Assembly (NCBI GenBank): GCA_949358305.1
Contig: OX442314.1
Location: 56,367,369 to 56,431,368 of the forward strand
DNA from: Strigamia acuminata
Taxonomy: Eukaryota > Arthropoda > Chilopoda > Geophilomorpha > Linotaeniidae
Length of the DNA: 64,000 nt
Reading direction: 5' to 3'
Shown here: positions 50,764-62,725 of the stretch, one piece after another
Layout: each line of letters opens with the position of its first letter
How positions within the stretch are numbered: the stretch's first letter is position 1
Notes under the pieces: model-generated
What the model was told of the DNA's origin: nothing
The model's input: the letters and a program-made list of their open reading frames with translations, nothing else
The model's database searches: none
Position numbers and translations under genes: made by a program

Positions 50764-51837
50764 TGCGGCGATCCGGGTTTTTACTTATTAAATTATGTAA
50801 ATTCAATAAGCAATCGTCGTAGAGATGCCGTACAGGACTTCTACTCTGTGGCCAAATGTTTGTCTAGGGGAATGATTTTACACAGAGTAAAGGAAAAATT
50901 AGATAGTTTTAATTGTTCAAAATACAAAGGAGGTATATTTGAAATGAAATAATAATGTTTGGGGTCGATCTGGCTTCTTCTTCAATGTCTACACTCACAG
51001 GTGACCGTTGGCTCCAAGATGGCGTCGATGGCGTCGTGTGAGCGCGGGATTTTAGCGGAGTAAACTCGACGCTAAAATACGTTGCTAAATATTCTAAAAT
51101 CCTCGTGGAGCACGCTCGACACGAGAATACTTCTCACACACGGTGAAAGTGATTATTACGGAGCAAGCTCGACGTAACAATCCGTCTTAACACAATCTGC
51201 CTTGTGGAGTTAAACTCAACACAAAGCCTTCAAATTGACAGAGCAAGCTCTATGTCAATTCCACACAGAAATGGCTTAAATTACGCGTAGTAATTCAAGC
51301 AGAAGGGCGCTATTCCGTACAGTTGGCACGGACCAGCAATGAATCTCGATTCTTCCAATATCACAGATCACACTTAGCGAGTTTGGGCATAAGTTTGACA
51401 CGGTTGTGAAAGGTTTGGAAGCAGGATCAAGAGTGCGGGAAGAGTGGGCCAAAACCGTTTGGCTCACTTCTAAATCTGCTCAGAAAAGCTGCGCAGATGA
51501 CGAGTTGCACAAAGATCACACACGGCCGCCTTCGGGTCGTGTGCAACAATTGAGCCGGGCACGCGCGAGGGGAAGGGATGCTCCGCCCAGGCACACGCCT
51601 AGCAGCATCATCAAAGCAATGCACGCTGCAGCGCGATTGGTTGACGCTGTTGCTGGGCCAAAACTTGCTGCAAAACACAATATTATTTGGGTAATATTGT
51701 GTCTTGTTTTATATTTTATTAATGTATGTTTTATTTCAATTTACATTGAAACAAAACATATAAGCTTGTTGAATATGTTTATAAGACAATTTGGAAATAT
51801 GGTGCGCACTCAAATAGGAATATTTGAGGTCACCACA
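50764..51837 (-). repeat. gypsy B 5' LTR (1074 bp)
   Basis: Partner of 39016-40089, followed by the GCGC duplication. Hairpin array at 51049-51260. Confidence 0.96.
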
Positions 51838-51841
51838 GCGC

Positions 51842-54800
51842 AGAGACTCCATCCGTACTACCGGGGAAAACGTCTCCGTGTAATCAATTCCCGGCCTTTG
51901 CGAACACCCCACGGCGACCAGACGTGCCTTGTATTTGTTGATACTGTTGTCGGAATTTAATTTTATTCTGAAAATCCATTTGCTACGAATGGTTTTCATG
52001 TGAGGTTGCCGTTTGACGAGCTTCCAGACTTTGTTGATGCGCAGAGAATCCATCTCACTCTTCATTGCTTCAACCCACTTCTCCCTGTCTGGACACCCCA
52101 TCGCCTCGGCGTAGGTCTCTGGCGTGAACAGCTCCTCGGTCGCGAGATTTGCAGTTTCACGCTGGTCCATCAGGCGCTGTGAGCGCCGTACTCCCGCTCC
52201 AATCAGGTGCTGTTCTCGCTCCCGCATCTGCAACTCGTGACGCAAATTCGTCGCTTCGGCCGTTGCGCCTCTCGGTCGGCCAAGGGGACGATTCAGCTCT
52301 GGCTCGTCGTCGCACGCTGCGACATCGTCGGCGCGCGCATCTGCAACGTCGCGCGCTTCGGCAACGTCGCGCGCATCCGCATCGGCAGGGTCAGCTCGCT
52401 TGTTAAAAGTCGGTTCGTCCATAAATACCTCTGCCTCGTGCTTTGCGCAAAAACGTTGTCCGTCATATTCGCCCCGCCTGAGTTGGAAAAAATCAGCTCC
52501 ACGTGCAGACTCATCAAAAATTACTGATCTTGCTTCGACAATGTCATCAACTTCCGGGTCAAATATTCGATAAGCCTTGCGGTCAGTGGCGTACCCAACG
52601 AAAATCCCCTGTCTTGCTTTGCTGTCTAGTTTGCGCCGTTGCTGCGCAGGAACGTGTGCCCATGCTTTGCATCCGAAAATGCGAAGATATGCCACTGTTG
52701 GCTTGCGCTGAGACCAAATCTCGGCTGGAACGAGGTTCCCATTTGGTTTGGTCAAAACTCGATTTTTGACGTGCACCACCGTCGCAAGCGCTTCGGCCCA
52801 AAAACGTAACGGCAGTCTGGATTCCAGCAAAAGTGACCTCGTTGATTCGATGAGTGTCCGGTTGCTGCGCTCCGCGATTCCATTACTAGATGCGTTATAG
52901 GGGACTGTCAACTCGTGTTTAATGCCCTGGTCCTTGCAAAAATCTCGAAAATCATTGTTAACGAACTCGCCGCCGTTGTCCGTTCGCAGGCGACATAATT
53001 CGTTTCCAGTTTGTCGCTCGTTGAGAGTTTTGAAAAACTTGAAAAAGGTGAAACTCTGGGATTTTTCTTTCAAAAAATATGAAAACTTCATCCTTGAAAA
53101 ATCATCCGTGAGAATCATTGCAAATCTACTTCCCGACAGAGAAGGAACTTGAAAAGGTCCCACAAGATCGGCGTGTACAAGTTCCAGTGTTTTCTGTGAC
53201 TGTTTTCCTCTTATACGTTTAAAGGGGGCTTTGGTCATTTTACCTTGCACACATGAAGAGCACGTTGGCAGTTGTTGGTCTTTGAATTCCAGCCCGTGCA
53301 CCGCCTCTTGATCGCGCATTTTGACTAGCGTCTTCTGATTTAAATGGCATAAGCGTCCGTGCCACAATTCTTTTTCGCTCATCTGCACAACTTGTGTTGT
53401 CGACTTATCTGCGTCGCCCACGTCGTCCGCCAGGCATGCACTTGCAAGCTGCGTTTCCAACACGAACATATTCCCGCTTTTAGTACCTTGAGCAATGATG
53501 TCGCCCGCTGGACCAACGACGTTGGCTACAGTGTCTTCAAAAAATACTTTATATCGTCGTGTAGTCATTTTGAAGACAGATAATAAATTGCCTTTCAGGT
53601 CGGGAACGAATAAGACATCAAGCAATGATATTTCCGTCCATTCTTGTTGCGATTTTCGACATTTTATGACGACGGTGCCTTTTCCTTTAGCTACGAGTTC
53701 CACGCCCTTTTTTGCCGTTGTGACCACAGTCTCGTCATCTTCGAACGTTGTGAACCAGTCACGCCGACAGGTCATGTGCGTGGACGCTCCCGAGTCGAGC
53801 ACCCAACCCGTGCGGCTCGCATTGTTGCCAAGAACGACGACAAAAGCGTGGTGCGCTGATTTGTTGTTGGCTCTAGCTGGCGACGAACTGGCGACGTATG
53901 CTTGATGCGGAATTTGCGTCTGCGCTACTTTCGCCGCCTCTTTGACCTCCTTGCCCTTCGGTCGTTTTTCGGGGTGACGCGCCCAGCAATTCCTTGCAAT
54001 GTGGCCAGATTTTCCGCATTCATAGCAAACTTGTTTACCTTCAAAACGTGATTTTTTGCCGCCCGAGTTCTTCCCGACGACCGCTTTGAAGGCCGCTGTC
54101 GTTACCGCCGGAGAGCCATGGGTTTGACTCAACTGATCTTCCATGAGCAACGCGCTCCGGAACTCCTCGACCGTTGCATCCACTCGCGAGCGAAATTCGC
54201 GTGCTGTTTGAGCGAATTTAGCGCTCAGGCCCAATGACGCGTACAAAATTACTTCTTGATCCGGAGTGTCTCGCCCTACAGCCTTGGCTTTGGCCTGTGT
54301 TGCTAGGGCCCGATTTAGATAGCCGTCAAGACTTTCTTCCGCGCGCATTCGAAGTTTTCCCAACTCGAGACCCGCATCGATGCGTTTTCGCACCGTCGTG
54401 CCTGCGTGCCGTTTTTTCAGTATTTCCCAAACAGCTTTTGCGTGTTTTACGCCGAGGCAGCAAACCGCTTGTTGCTCGGAAATAGTAAGCACAATAATTC
54501 CAAGTGCCTCGCTATTTTGTTTGACCCATTTCTCGTACGCCTTCTCTTTGGCGTCGTAATCCGCATCTGCTGGATCTCCCGGTTTTTCCGGTTCTTGTTC
54601 AGTAAGTGCGCCACTTAGCCCTTTCGCGGACAAAAGTGCTTCGAGCTTATATTGCCAAACAAAATAGTTGTCCACGTTTAGCTGGTCAATTCTATTTAAT
54701 GACCCACCGGCAATTGTATCCGCCATCGTAAAATGATTCTTGATGTTCGAATTGTATCGACGTTCGAATCGCGAGTCCCAAAAAATAAGCCTTGCCTTCG

Positions 54801-54852
54801 ATTTCCCAAGTAAGAACGGCCGTTTTTTAGCAGCGTTCTTAAATCCTCTCAA
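51842..54852 (-). pseudogene. copia-C polyprotein, N-terminal part (Gag, protease, integrase, start of RT)
   Basis: The first ATG is at 54852; the ATG at 54726 (MADTIAGGSLNRIDQLN) fits copia Gag starts better. Numbers count from 54852. Gag spans about 45-265, with a CCHC knuckle at 276-289 (CYECGKSGHIARNC). The protease site is DSG at 353-355 (GWVLDSGASTHM). The integrase zinc domain is H497, H502, C530, C533; the catalytic triad is D561 (VHADLVGPF), D624 (RTDNGGEF) and E660 (SNGIAERSNRT). The reverse transcriptase starts WVEAMKSEMDSLRINKVWKL and is cut by gypsy B after VVRMESLR. The frame then reads about 33 meaningless residues of gypsy LTR to 51736. No other lesion. Confidence 0.94.
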
Positions 54853-54899
54853 AAAACGTTTACTAGGCGAGGAAAGATGTTTTTTAACATAAACCGATC

Positions 54900-54910
54900 C
54901 TCTGCTACCA
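54900..54910 (-). promoter_or_regulatory. copia-C primer binding site, initiator tRNA-Met
   Basis: Coding-strand TGGTAGCAGAG lies three bases inside the 5' LTR and complements the last 11 bases of initiator tRNA-Met, the usual primer of copia elements. Confidence 0.7.
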
Positions 54911-54913
54911 ATT

Positions 54914-55070
54914 TGTTATTTCTTTTGTATAATAAAAGTCAGTTTTTGAAGAGAAGAAACGAATGCAACCTTTTACTGAGATGGCAAAAACAATACAAAG
55001 CATAAAAGTGGAAAATGACACGAGACGTGCACTACATTATTTATCTGAGCATGCGCAATTTACCCCAACA
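54914..55070 (-). repeat. copia-C 5' LTR (157 bp)
   Basis: Identical over its whole length to 37438-37594; followed by the GAACA duplication at 55071-55075. Confidence 0.95.
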
Positions 55071-55075
55071 GAACA

Positions 55076-55669
55076 TGGCTTACATAGACGCTCAGGTCCC
55101 GATGGGCAACAGGGTCGCCATGTAAATCGGTAAATGGTTTTCCATGCACAACATGCCCAAGTTGCTGTTTGACAATTATAATTTTAATTTTATAATTTGC
55201 TACTTTAATTGTGTAGTAATTTTACTAAATTTTACTTGTTAGAAAGACCACTAATGGGTGCAGAGTGGGTATTTGTAATGGAACTGTAGCCTTACATATG
55301 TGAGATGTTTACGTTATGATTCCATTTTTGTTTTTATGGTTTTTGTGATGCCTTCTTTATTTATTTTTGTTACTGCTGCTCTGTGCTGTCCATCTATGCA
55401 GTTCAAAAATTACATCAATCACCCTTTTTATTGAGTGGTGCTTAACCAAGTAAACTACAAACACAATTCAAAATTTTGAAAATATCCACCACCTCGATAC
55501 GCACAAGTTGGCGTCTACATCGCGCATTTGCAATTGCAACGCGTTAAACCTCGTGTAGAAGGGGTTTAGAAATCTAATATGTAATGCGTCCAAGCATTAC
55601 AGATGCTTACTTGTTTTATTTTTAAATTCTTTTTATTTTTAAATTCTTTTTAAATTTTTTTTTATTTAG
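55076..55669. other. AT-rich spacer with a dispersed repeat fragment
   Basis: About 55421-55520 matches 30204-30300. A tail of (TTTTTAAATTC) repeats at 55615-55665 leads into the MULE relic. No gene is supported before 55670. Confidence 0.55.
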
Positions 55670-56740
55670 AAGTAGTACTTGCAGCGAGCCAATTCTCAAA
55701 GCGCAGGTTTTCTTTGAGTATGATATCATTCCGTTAGGAGAATATCAGATTAAATGTCCTGCGACAAAACCCTGCGATAATAAAATTACGTTTGCTGTAA
55801 GTTTTATTATTTAATAATTATGTTTAATTAATATTTTATTTATTTTTTAGGTCACAGATAAGCGTCTAAAAAAATCGTTGGAGCGCAAATGAACATCATT
55901 ACCCCCAACTACTGGTTCATTTAACGAAGTGGAACCTATGGATACTCAGTTTCAAACCGGTCTTTTAACTAGAAGTTTGGAAACACTCGATTTGGAAGCA
56001 TTATGAATACATATTTTCCATTATGGCAGAATTTTATAAGTAAAACAAAAAAACTGCGTTTTTGGAAAAAGGCTTTTCTGCTGTATTCCTACGAAATTTG
56101 AATCCAGACTAAAAATTTGTCAAATGACTTCATGGAATTGCTTGACCAATATTCCCATTTGGCGCAAACAGTAAATGGAAAATCGTTCTTTAGAACGACC
56201 TTGATTGTCACTGCCGGAAATTCAATGCATGTGTTTTCATCTGGTGATTTCCTGCCTGTCTTATCTGCGCAAGCAAAGTGCACATTGATGGCACTTTCAA
56301 GGTAGCGCCCAAAATATTCTACCAGATGTGTACAGTCCATGCAGTAGCTTATGATTACGTGTTTCCAGTAGCATTTGCGTTACTGACCAACAACACCATC
56401 GAGGCGGCTCATCACCTCACTTTCCGAATATGTTCACCGCTTAACACCATAAACGGCCCCGAGAATAATTATGTCCATTATGAACATGTGATCCAAAATG
56501 CAGCGAGAAGTGTTTCTGCAGGCTCGAATTTCGGGGTTTCTTTCACTTCACTAATGCCGCAATTACACCGATTATTAACTTACATGGACCATTTTTGGAT
56601 GCACATAACTCTGGAAGTATTTTCAATCAATTCATTAACTAGACTCACGAACAATTACCTTTGTCAGTTTTAAGGTAGTATGTAAGGTTTTTGTTCGAGG
56701 ATTGGCTTAGTATCTTTGACCTGTCTTCGTATTTTGAGTT
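55670..56740 (+). pseudogene. Mutator-like (MULE) transposase relic with one intron
   Basis: Exon-like piece 55670-55796 (SEPILKAQVFFEYDIIPLGE...) is followed by a 54-bp intron (GTAAGT...TATTTTTTAG, 55797-55850). The frame continues in phase (VTDKRLKKSLERK) to a TGA, then further in-frame sequence. The catalytic region starts near 56278: HIDGTFKVAPKIFYQMCTVH, with VFPVAFALLTNN following, a clear match to the MULE DDE domain around its first Asp. Stops and frame changes break it downstream. The last part (about 56548-56740) also exists at 28716-28904. Confidence 0.75.
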
Positions 56741-56889
56741 GGTAATTGACATTAACTGGAGCCGTGCCACGAGCCAGGTACTTGATCGGCAGCACCTGCC
56801 GTTACCAATTTCAAGTGTTTCATTCCTTTAGAAGAATCAGTTGATAGACATTTAGTTGTAAAGTGCTAGTGAAGTGTACACAAGTGCTT

Positions 56890-57002
56890 CTATTTATTTG
56901 TTGTGCTTGATGAACCCCAGTACATAGAAATCCCCAAAGGGTACCGCAATCCAACAAACCAAAATGGAAGTTACAAAAAGCACTTAATGGTCTCCATCAA
57001 CT
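56890..57002 (+). pseudogene. copia reverse transcriptase relic abutting copia-D
   Basis: The frame DEPQYIEIPKGYRNPTNQNG then SYKKHLMVSIN is the copia RT segment after the palm Asp. It is nearly the same DNA as about 29099-29200. It stops abruptly at about 57002 where copia-D begins. Confidence 0.65.
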
Positions 57003-57005
57003 CCG

Positions 57006-60000
57006 GTGTCGACGACAATTCCGCCACCAATCCAGCAACCGCCAGTCCAGACTTATGTCACCACAGAAGTGGATTTTGAGAACATTCCGAAACCGAAAAG
57101 AGGCAAATCGAGACAAGACCCCATTACGGATTTTCGCATACAAATGCCACCAATTCCGAAGCAAATTCCGAATCAAATTATGAATCCCATCCAGTCTCAA
57201 ACTGCTCCTAAATCCACAAATGTCCAGCCTGATCCTCCCATCCATTCCTATTCCAACGTTCTCCAATCCATTCCGACAACGCCATTACCTAATGCTCCTC
57301 CTGCCATACCTCCTCCTCCGAGCAATCCTTCCACATCACTAAAGAAGGTAATTGCTAACCCTGCAAACGTAAAGGATGCTACGGGTCTATGGCATAGCAG
57401 ATTAGGGCATTTGCACACAAATGCAATGCGCCTGTTGGCGAATAACGACCAAGTTTACGGAATGGAACCGGGAGAAGTTAAACAGGAACTTGCTTGCAAT
57501 GACTGCCGTCTTGCAAAATCGATTAAAATTTCTCACAAGCCGGATCCTCAACCGAGCACTACAAAAGCGCTCGACCTCCTGCATATGAACGTGTGGGGAC
57601 CGGCTCCTGCAACATCTTTCGGTGGAGCTCGTTTCGTTTTAACGATCATAGATGACGCCACGAGATATACTTGGATCACCCCATTGGCGCAAAAGTCCCA
57701 AGTCTTCGCATGTTTTAAAGACTTTGCCGCTAGAGTCGAACGGGTTGCGAACACAACAATCAAAGCCATTCGCACAGACCGTGGCGGCGAATTCATGTCA
57801 AATGAGTTTGAGCGCTATTTGAAAGACAAAGGGATCCAGGGGCAGCGAACGAACCCATCGAGCCCACAGATGAACGGGACAGCCGAGCGCATTAATAGGA
57901 CGATGGCAGACAACATCCGTGCGATTCATGAAGAAACCAAACTTCCGGCCGGTCTATGGGCAGAGCTTGCAGTAACTTTCGCTTATATCAAGAATAGAAG
58001 TCCTCATTCACGTTTGAAACATCAAGTCCCATATATACTTTGGCGTGAACGGGCATTATCGTTACGACACTTACGAAAGATCGGATCTAAATGTTGGGTC
58101 CACTACACAGCGCCAGGCCGTAAAAAGCTTGAGCCACGCGCATGGGAAGGATATCTCGTTGGGTACGCGGTTGCGACACGTGGCTACAGGATTTGGAATC
58201 CAATTGATAATAAAGTCACCGAATCAGCCCACGTCCGCATAGACGAGCATCAATCGTATCGCAAATCGCTACGCAATGTACCAAATGGCAACAATGAATC
58301 CTTTTATGAACCCAACAACGAGCAACAAAGAGTGTCATTCAACGACACCATCGAATATGCAAACTGGTCGATCAAACCAGCGTCAGATGACGAGAATTCG
58401 ATATCGGAAGAAAAATCTGTATCCAAGTCGGCTTCCAAATCAAAAACGCCACCTATGCAGATTGTTCACATTCCACCTCCCTCTACACCGGAACGACAAT
58501 TGTTAGAACTTTGTGCATCAACATTGCCAACACCAATTCGTCATTCCATATCACATCCGATCACTAACGAGGAAAACCAAGAGGCCGCTGCAGGACCAAT
58601 TGGGGACGACACCGACGATGACGCTGAGCAGATCGAAGAATTTTCGGTTCAACCGGACGCGGAAGAATTGCAATCGAATCAGTCTGCACATGTGTCACCG
58701 GAAACGTCCAATGCCAGTTCCCCCGGTCTTTCACCACCGACTTCCCCAAATCGTTTCATCACGTTACGTAGGAAAGCCGGTCCGAACATTTTACAGCACA
58801 CAATGCCTATCTTTGATCAGGGGCAAATGTCTCCATTGCCTCCTGGCGCAACACATGTTGCAGCTCCTTCTGCCGGCAAGACATCATTCTATTGGCGTTA
58901 TGTCGGCGGAAACACAGTATTCCGTAAATGGATTCGCGAAGAACATCTACGCAAAGACCAACAGCCAGGTTCGATAGATATCGACGTCTACTATTTTCCC
59001 GAACCCGGCCTTCGACTTCGATCTCGCAGAGACGTCGAAGAGTTCTGTGTTATGAACAATCTCCCTTACGATCCCGAGTTATTCTTTTTCGGCAACATGG
59101 AGCATACGCTACCGTTGATTCCTCCAGCTCGACATGCCGCTCATCTCTGTCGCACCGAACCGTCATCGTATGCGGAAATCCCCAAGTTCGACGACGCTCC
59201 AAAGTGGCGTGAAGCCATCGATGAAGAGTTAGGAACTTTTAAAGAGCGGGAAATTTATGTCGAAGTGCCGAAACCGCCCGATACGACAATCCTGGGCTGT
59301 AAGTGGATTTTTAAACTCAAATCAGACGCGACTGGCAAGATTACTCGATATCGTGCTCGACTTGTCGCCCAAGGCTTTCGCCAAACCTTCGGAATCGATT
59401 ACGACGAAGTCTTTAGTCCAGTGGTGAATTTTGTCCTCATTCGTCTATTCTTTTGCCTTTTGGTAGTGCTACGAGGATGGAAAGACGCACATCTCGACGT
59501 CAAATGTGCATACCTGTACGGGGACCTCGAGCACAAGGGCTACATGCGCATCCCGGCAGGTGCCACCTGTAATCACCCCGACAACGTTTGGTTACTCGTG
59601 AAATCTCTTTACGGACTCCATCAGTCAGGTCGACAATGGTATTTGAAACTGGACGAAGCACTTCGAGCCCTCGGATTCCGAAAGATGCCCGCATGCAACT
59701 GCGTGTATATCTACGGCAATTGCGCAGTCATGTTGGTCTACGTCGATGATATTGTACTTTTCTATGCAGCCGACAGTGTTTTGGACCGGATTATTCGACT
59801 CATTACTTCGAAATTCGACATCGTCAACCTCGGTCCAATCACCAAACTGCTAGGAGTCGAGTTTATCCGCGAGATGGGACGCACTTACATCTCTCAACGT
59901 GCGTACATCGCTAAACTCGTGCAGAAATATGGAACATCGACCAATCGACTCGTTAAAGTGCCAGTTACACCCGGAACCACATTAGTTCGAGCATCGACAG

Positions 60001-60680
60001 AGGACCTGATCGATTTTCCCTACCGCTCACTCATCGGGTCACTGCTGTTTCTGGCATCACGAACGCGCCCCGATATCTTATTCTCCGTCATCTCGCTTTC
60101 GCAATTCAACACTTGCTACGACAACACCCACATCCGAGCCCTACTTCAAGTTCTCCAGTACGTAGCGAATACTGTTGATTACCGTATCGACCTTTTGAAT
60201 TGTGCGTCAAGCCAATTATGGGCGTATACGGATGCATCGTGGGCTAGCGATTTGGCAACTTCTTTAAGTTTCGGCGGCTACATAACGTATATCGGGAACG
60301 TGCCAATTGGCTGGTCGTGTCGAAAGCAATCGACTGTCGCGTGTTAGACTATGGAAGCCGAATTCCTCGCCCTAGTTGAATGCGTGAAGGAAACCTTTTG
60401 GCTCGATAACATCTTCACCGAATTCCCGATTTTGAACCGTCTGTCTCGTCCGATTATTTACTCCGATGCCCTGGCCAGTATCCAGTTCACATCTAACGAC
60501 GTGGAAAACTCGAAGATGAAGCATATTCGCGTCAAGTATCACTGGCTCAGGGAATGGTATACGGCAGGCTGTTTTGATCTCTGGAAAGTGTCCAGCGAGC
60601 ACAACGTCGCGGACATCTTCACTAAGTGGCTCAGTTCAGAGCGTCTTCAGTCGTTGATCTCTCGCGTGTTCCGACTTTAG
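57006..60680 (+). pseudogene. copia-D polyprotein, 5'-truncated, one nonsense codon
   Basis: The open frame starts in a Pro-rich linker without Gag or protease, so the 5' end is lost. The GAG-pre-integrase zinc finger is present (WHSRLGHLH ... CNDCRLAKS). In the integrase, the position of the first catalytic Asp reads Asn (LHMNVWGPAP, where the family has HxDxxGP); the other two are present (RTDRGGEF, NGTAERINRT). The reverse transcriptase is complete (SLYGLHQSGRQWYLKLDEAL, MLVYVDDIVLF). RNase H is broken by TAG at 60345-60347, after which the same frame continues TMEAEFLALVE to 60680. The element can supply neither active integrase nor a full polyprotein. Confidence 0.9.
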
Positions 60681-60881
60681 ACTTTATCGTGACATTCTTT
60701 TGTTATTTACCCGACTTCGAGGATCACCGAGTTTCTGCGGGAATATTCGGGCCTACGTGGCGTTTTCAATAACAGTACCCGGCTCGGCGATTCGACTTTA
60801 TTGTTTATTTTCGATTATCTACTGTAATTCCAGTAACCGTATTCCTTTTCCCCTGATTCTATTTCCATCGAAAGAGGGAAT

Positions 60882-61860
60882 TGTTGGTCTAAAGAACCAA
60901 ATGATATGTGTGTCGATGTGATATAGAATCACATTATGATTTCCTAATTTATTATATTCGTTTATTTATCACGATGTTTATTTATATTTGATTGTTTATA
61001 TCGTTTCAAAGTATTTACACTCTATTGTTGTATTTATACATGAGGCATCATGCTATATCTAACCTTTTGTTAGGCTTTATGGAATTTCCAATTCCATAAC
61101 GCCATTTCACGACACCAGGTGTCGTTACTGTACTCATTCACCTTCCAATATGGCGGCGACCATGGTTTTGGCTCTCGCCCATCCATTTTCAATCTGTAAA
61201 TCCCACATTTGTAAGTATTCTTGCTTTAGTAAATTTGTTTTATGCTTTTAAGCATTGCTTTGTTTATTTCACGGCATATAAGCACATTTGTGCGGCCGTT
61301 TTATTCGTTTTTCGACTCCGACGTCGCCCACACGTTCACACGAGTAGTGCGACGCCTTCGCGACGTTTTCACCACATTTTCCTCGATATTTCGAGACATT
61401 TCTGGTCGTTTTCCTCTGCTACCGACCTACAGTATGCACGGCTCCCGCCAGGTGGCGCTGTAATCTACATAAATTGCCGTAATTTCGCTTTTTCTACCTT
61501 TTAACTATATTTAATGTCTGTTTTCTCTGCTTTAATAAGTAGAAAACGTAAAACTACTACAGAATATAGCAATTTCAAATGTAAAAAGTTGATTCAAAGA
61601 ATTTATTCATTCAGTTGAACCTGCAAAACACCAGTCTACTACCTCCGACCTTATGAGGTACTATATAAGGGAAATCGATAGTATACATGGTTGTATAGCT
61701 TCAGCATTCAGAATGCTGAAACACTCAAATACAATAATAAAAAGGCAAAGATTTTACTTGAAATTAATAGAATTTATTTAAAAAAAATAATGACAAAACA
61801 GGTAGTGTTGAAATTGGTGGCCATCTTGACGTTACACATTTCCGGAAGTTACCGCCAACA
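60882..61860 (+). repeat. copia-D 3' LTR (proposed, 979 bp)
   Basis: A purine tract (GAAAGAGGGAA, 60870-60880) precedes TGTTGG at 60882. The matching CCAACA is at 61855-61860, giving a 6-bp terminal inverted repeat. Inside lie a TATA box (CTATATAAGGG near 61660) and AATAAA (near 61733) in the right order for U3 and R. The left end is well supported; the right end is inferred, since no partner LTR is in the window. Confidence 0.5.
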
Positions 61861-61880
61861 GGTGGCGCCACTTCCGGAAA
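61839..61880. repeat. 42-bp palindrome with ETS-like motifs
   Basis: TTTCCGGAAGT and ACTTCCGGAAA form an 11-bp perfect outer stem, with CGCCA/TGGCG inside. A third TTTCCGGAAGT occurs at about 61928-61940. CCGGAAGT is the core bound by animal ETS/GABP factors. Confidence 0.7.
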
Positions 61881-62599
61881 AAAAATTACACAAAAAATGA
61901 CGTACTGCCGGTTCTGGAATTATACAAAAAGTTACATTTCCGGAAGTGCTAACTCTCACGCAGGCACCGACTGACTTCTCCTCTTTAGTTTTGAGTTTAA
62001 CAGGTTTTATTTTGTTTTTTATTTTTTTTGCTCACTCCTGTGGTCATGGACGTTGCCCAAGAAGGTCATGTGTCGGTCGAGTCCGAAGATGAACTGTGGA
62101 TGCTACTCAAGACTTTGGAACAAGACGAGTCGTCGTCTTCATCATCGGGAGACCTCAGTGTTGATCTTGTGACTGGATATGGTCTTACCCACTGCAGTAT
62201 GAAGATTTACTACAATGGGAGCTACGCATAATCACCTAATGACAAGATAGGGGCGCCAAATTGTTGGGTTATGACATTTAATCTGTTGTCTAGGAGTGGG
62301 GTCACCTATCTCACTGTGTGGCAGTGCTGTCAGGCACGCTACATCGGCAACCGTCCCATCACACAGAACCTAAGTCCCATGGGTGACGTGGTCGGTTATG
62401 TCGGACGAACATTCTGCCGCACTTACCCCATACGACCCATGTAGCTGCTTATGGAGGCTGCAACAGCCACATCTTCCTGTCACTGAGCGTCACAGTAGTG
62501 AATGGTGAGAGGAGCAGAGTCAGCAGTTGTCTCTGCTGGGGCCAGGACCGTATAGCACACGTCCTCACCCTCTGATCTCCCAGCAACGTCTCTCTCTCT
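61881..62599 (+). other. region with a short ORF of unknown function
   Basis: ATG at 62046 opens 61 codons (MDVAQEGHVSVESEDELWML...SSSSSSGDLSVD) to 62231. It is acidic and Ser-rich and not recognised. AATTGTTGGG near 62259, preceded by GGCGCCA, looks like an LTR edge next to a primer site read on the minus strand, but no partner LTR or polymerase was found. Nothing else is supported to 62599. Confidence 0.3.
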
Positions 62600-62725
62600 C
62601 ATCACACTGCTCAGCTCCCTCCTCCCCTGTTAGGCCAGTCCACTCTGTGAGGGGGCCACTAGGCGGTGTGTGGAGTGACGCAAATCACCGAGAGTGGCCA
62701 AGCGGTCACAATCTTTTTGATACAT
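62600..62725 (+). repeat. dispersed repeat, second copy of 3290-3440
   Basis: This aligns in opposite orientation with about 3290-3440 through several conserved runs (CCTCCCCTG.TAGGCCAGT, GGTGTGTGGAGTGACG). It lies inside a 108-codon plus frame (62527-62850) without recognised domains. Class unknown. Confidence 0.6.

Larger units (their letters stand above)
39016..51837 (-). mobile_element. gypsy element B, full length (12,822 bp), nested in copia-C
   Basis: Second copy of the gypsy family at 13874-26344, same strand. GCGC at 39012-39015 and 51838-51841 is a perfect 4-bp duplication. Gag and pol are open. ORF3 differs from copy A by a 352-bp GT...AG block and one missing base. With open gag and pol, paired LTRs, PBS, PPT and a frameshift signal, B is the better candidate for an active or recently active copy. 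Confidence 0.97.
37438..55070 (-). mobile_element. complete copia element C, split by gypsy B
   Basis: Identical 157-bp LTRs (37438-37594 and 54914-55070) flank one polyprotein gene on the minus strand. GAACA precedes the left LTR (37433-37437) and follows the right one (55071-55075), a perfect 5-bp duplication. Without gypsy B (39016-51837) and one GCGC copy, the reading frame is continuous: 3011 + 1264 = 4275 bases, or 1425 codons including the stop. The element was therefore intact when gypsy B landed in the reverse transcriptase. Copia domain order (Gag, protease, integrase, reverse transcriptase, RNase H) is complete. Confidence 0.97.

Noticed and set aside
51736-51841. C-terminal extension of the copia-C N-terminal ORF
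   Set aside because: It is read-through into the gypsy B LTR and has no relation to copia.
61691-61900. 69-codon ORF in the copia-D LTR region
   Set aside because: It is AT-rich, crosses TATA and poly(A) signals, and has no domain.
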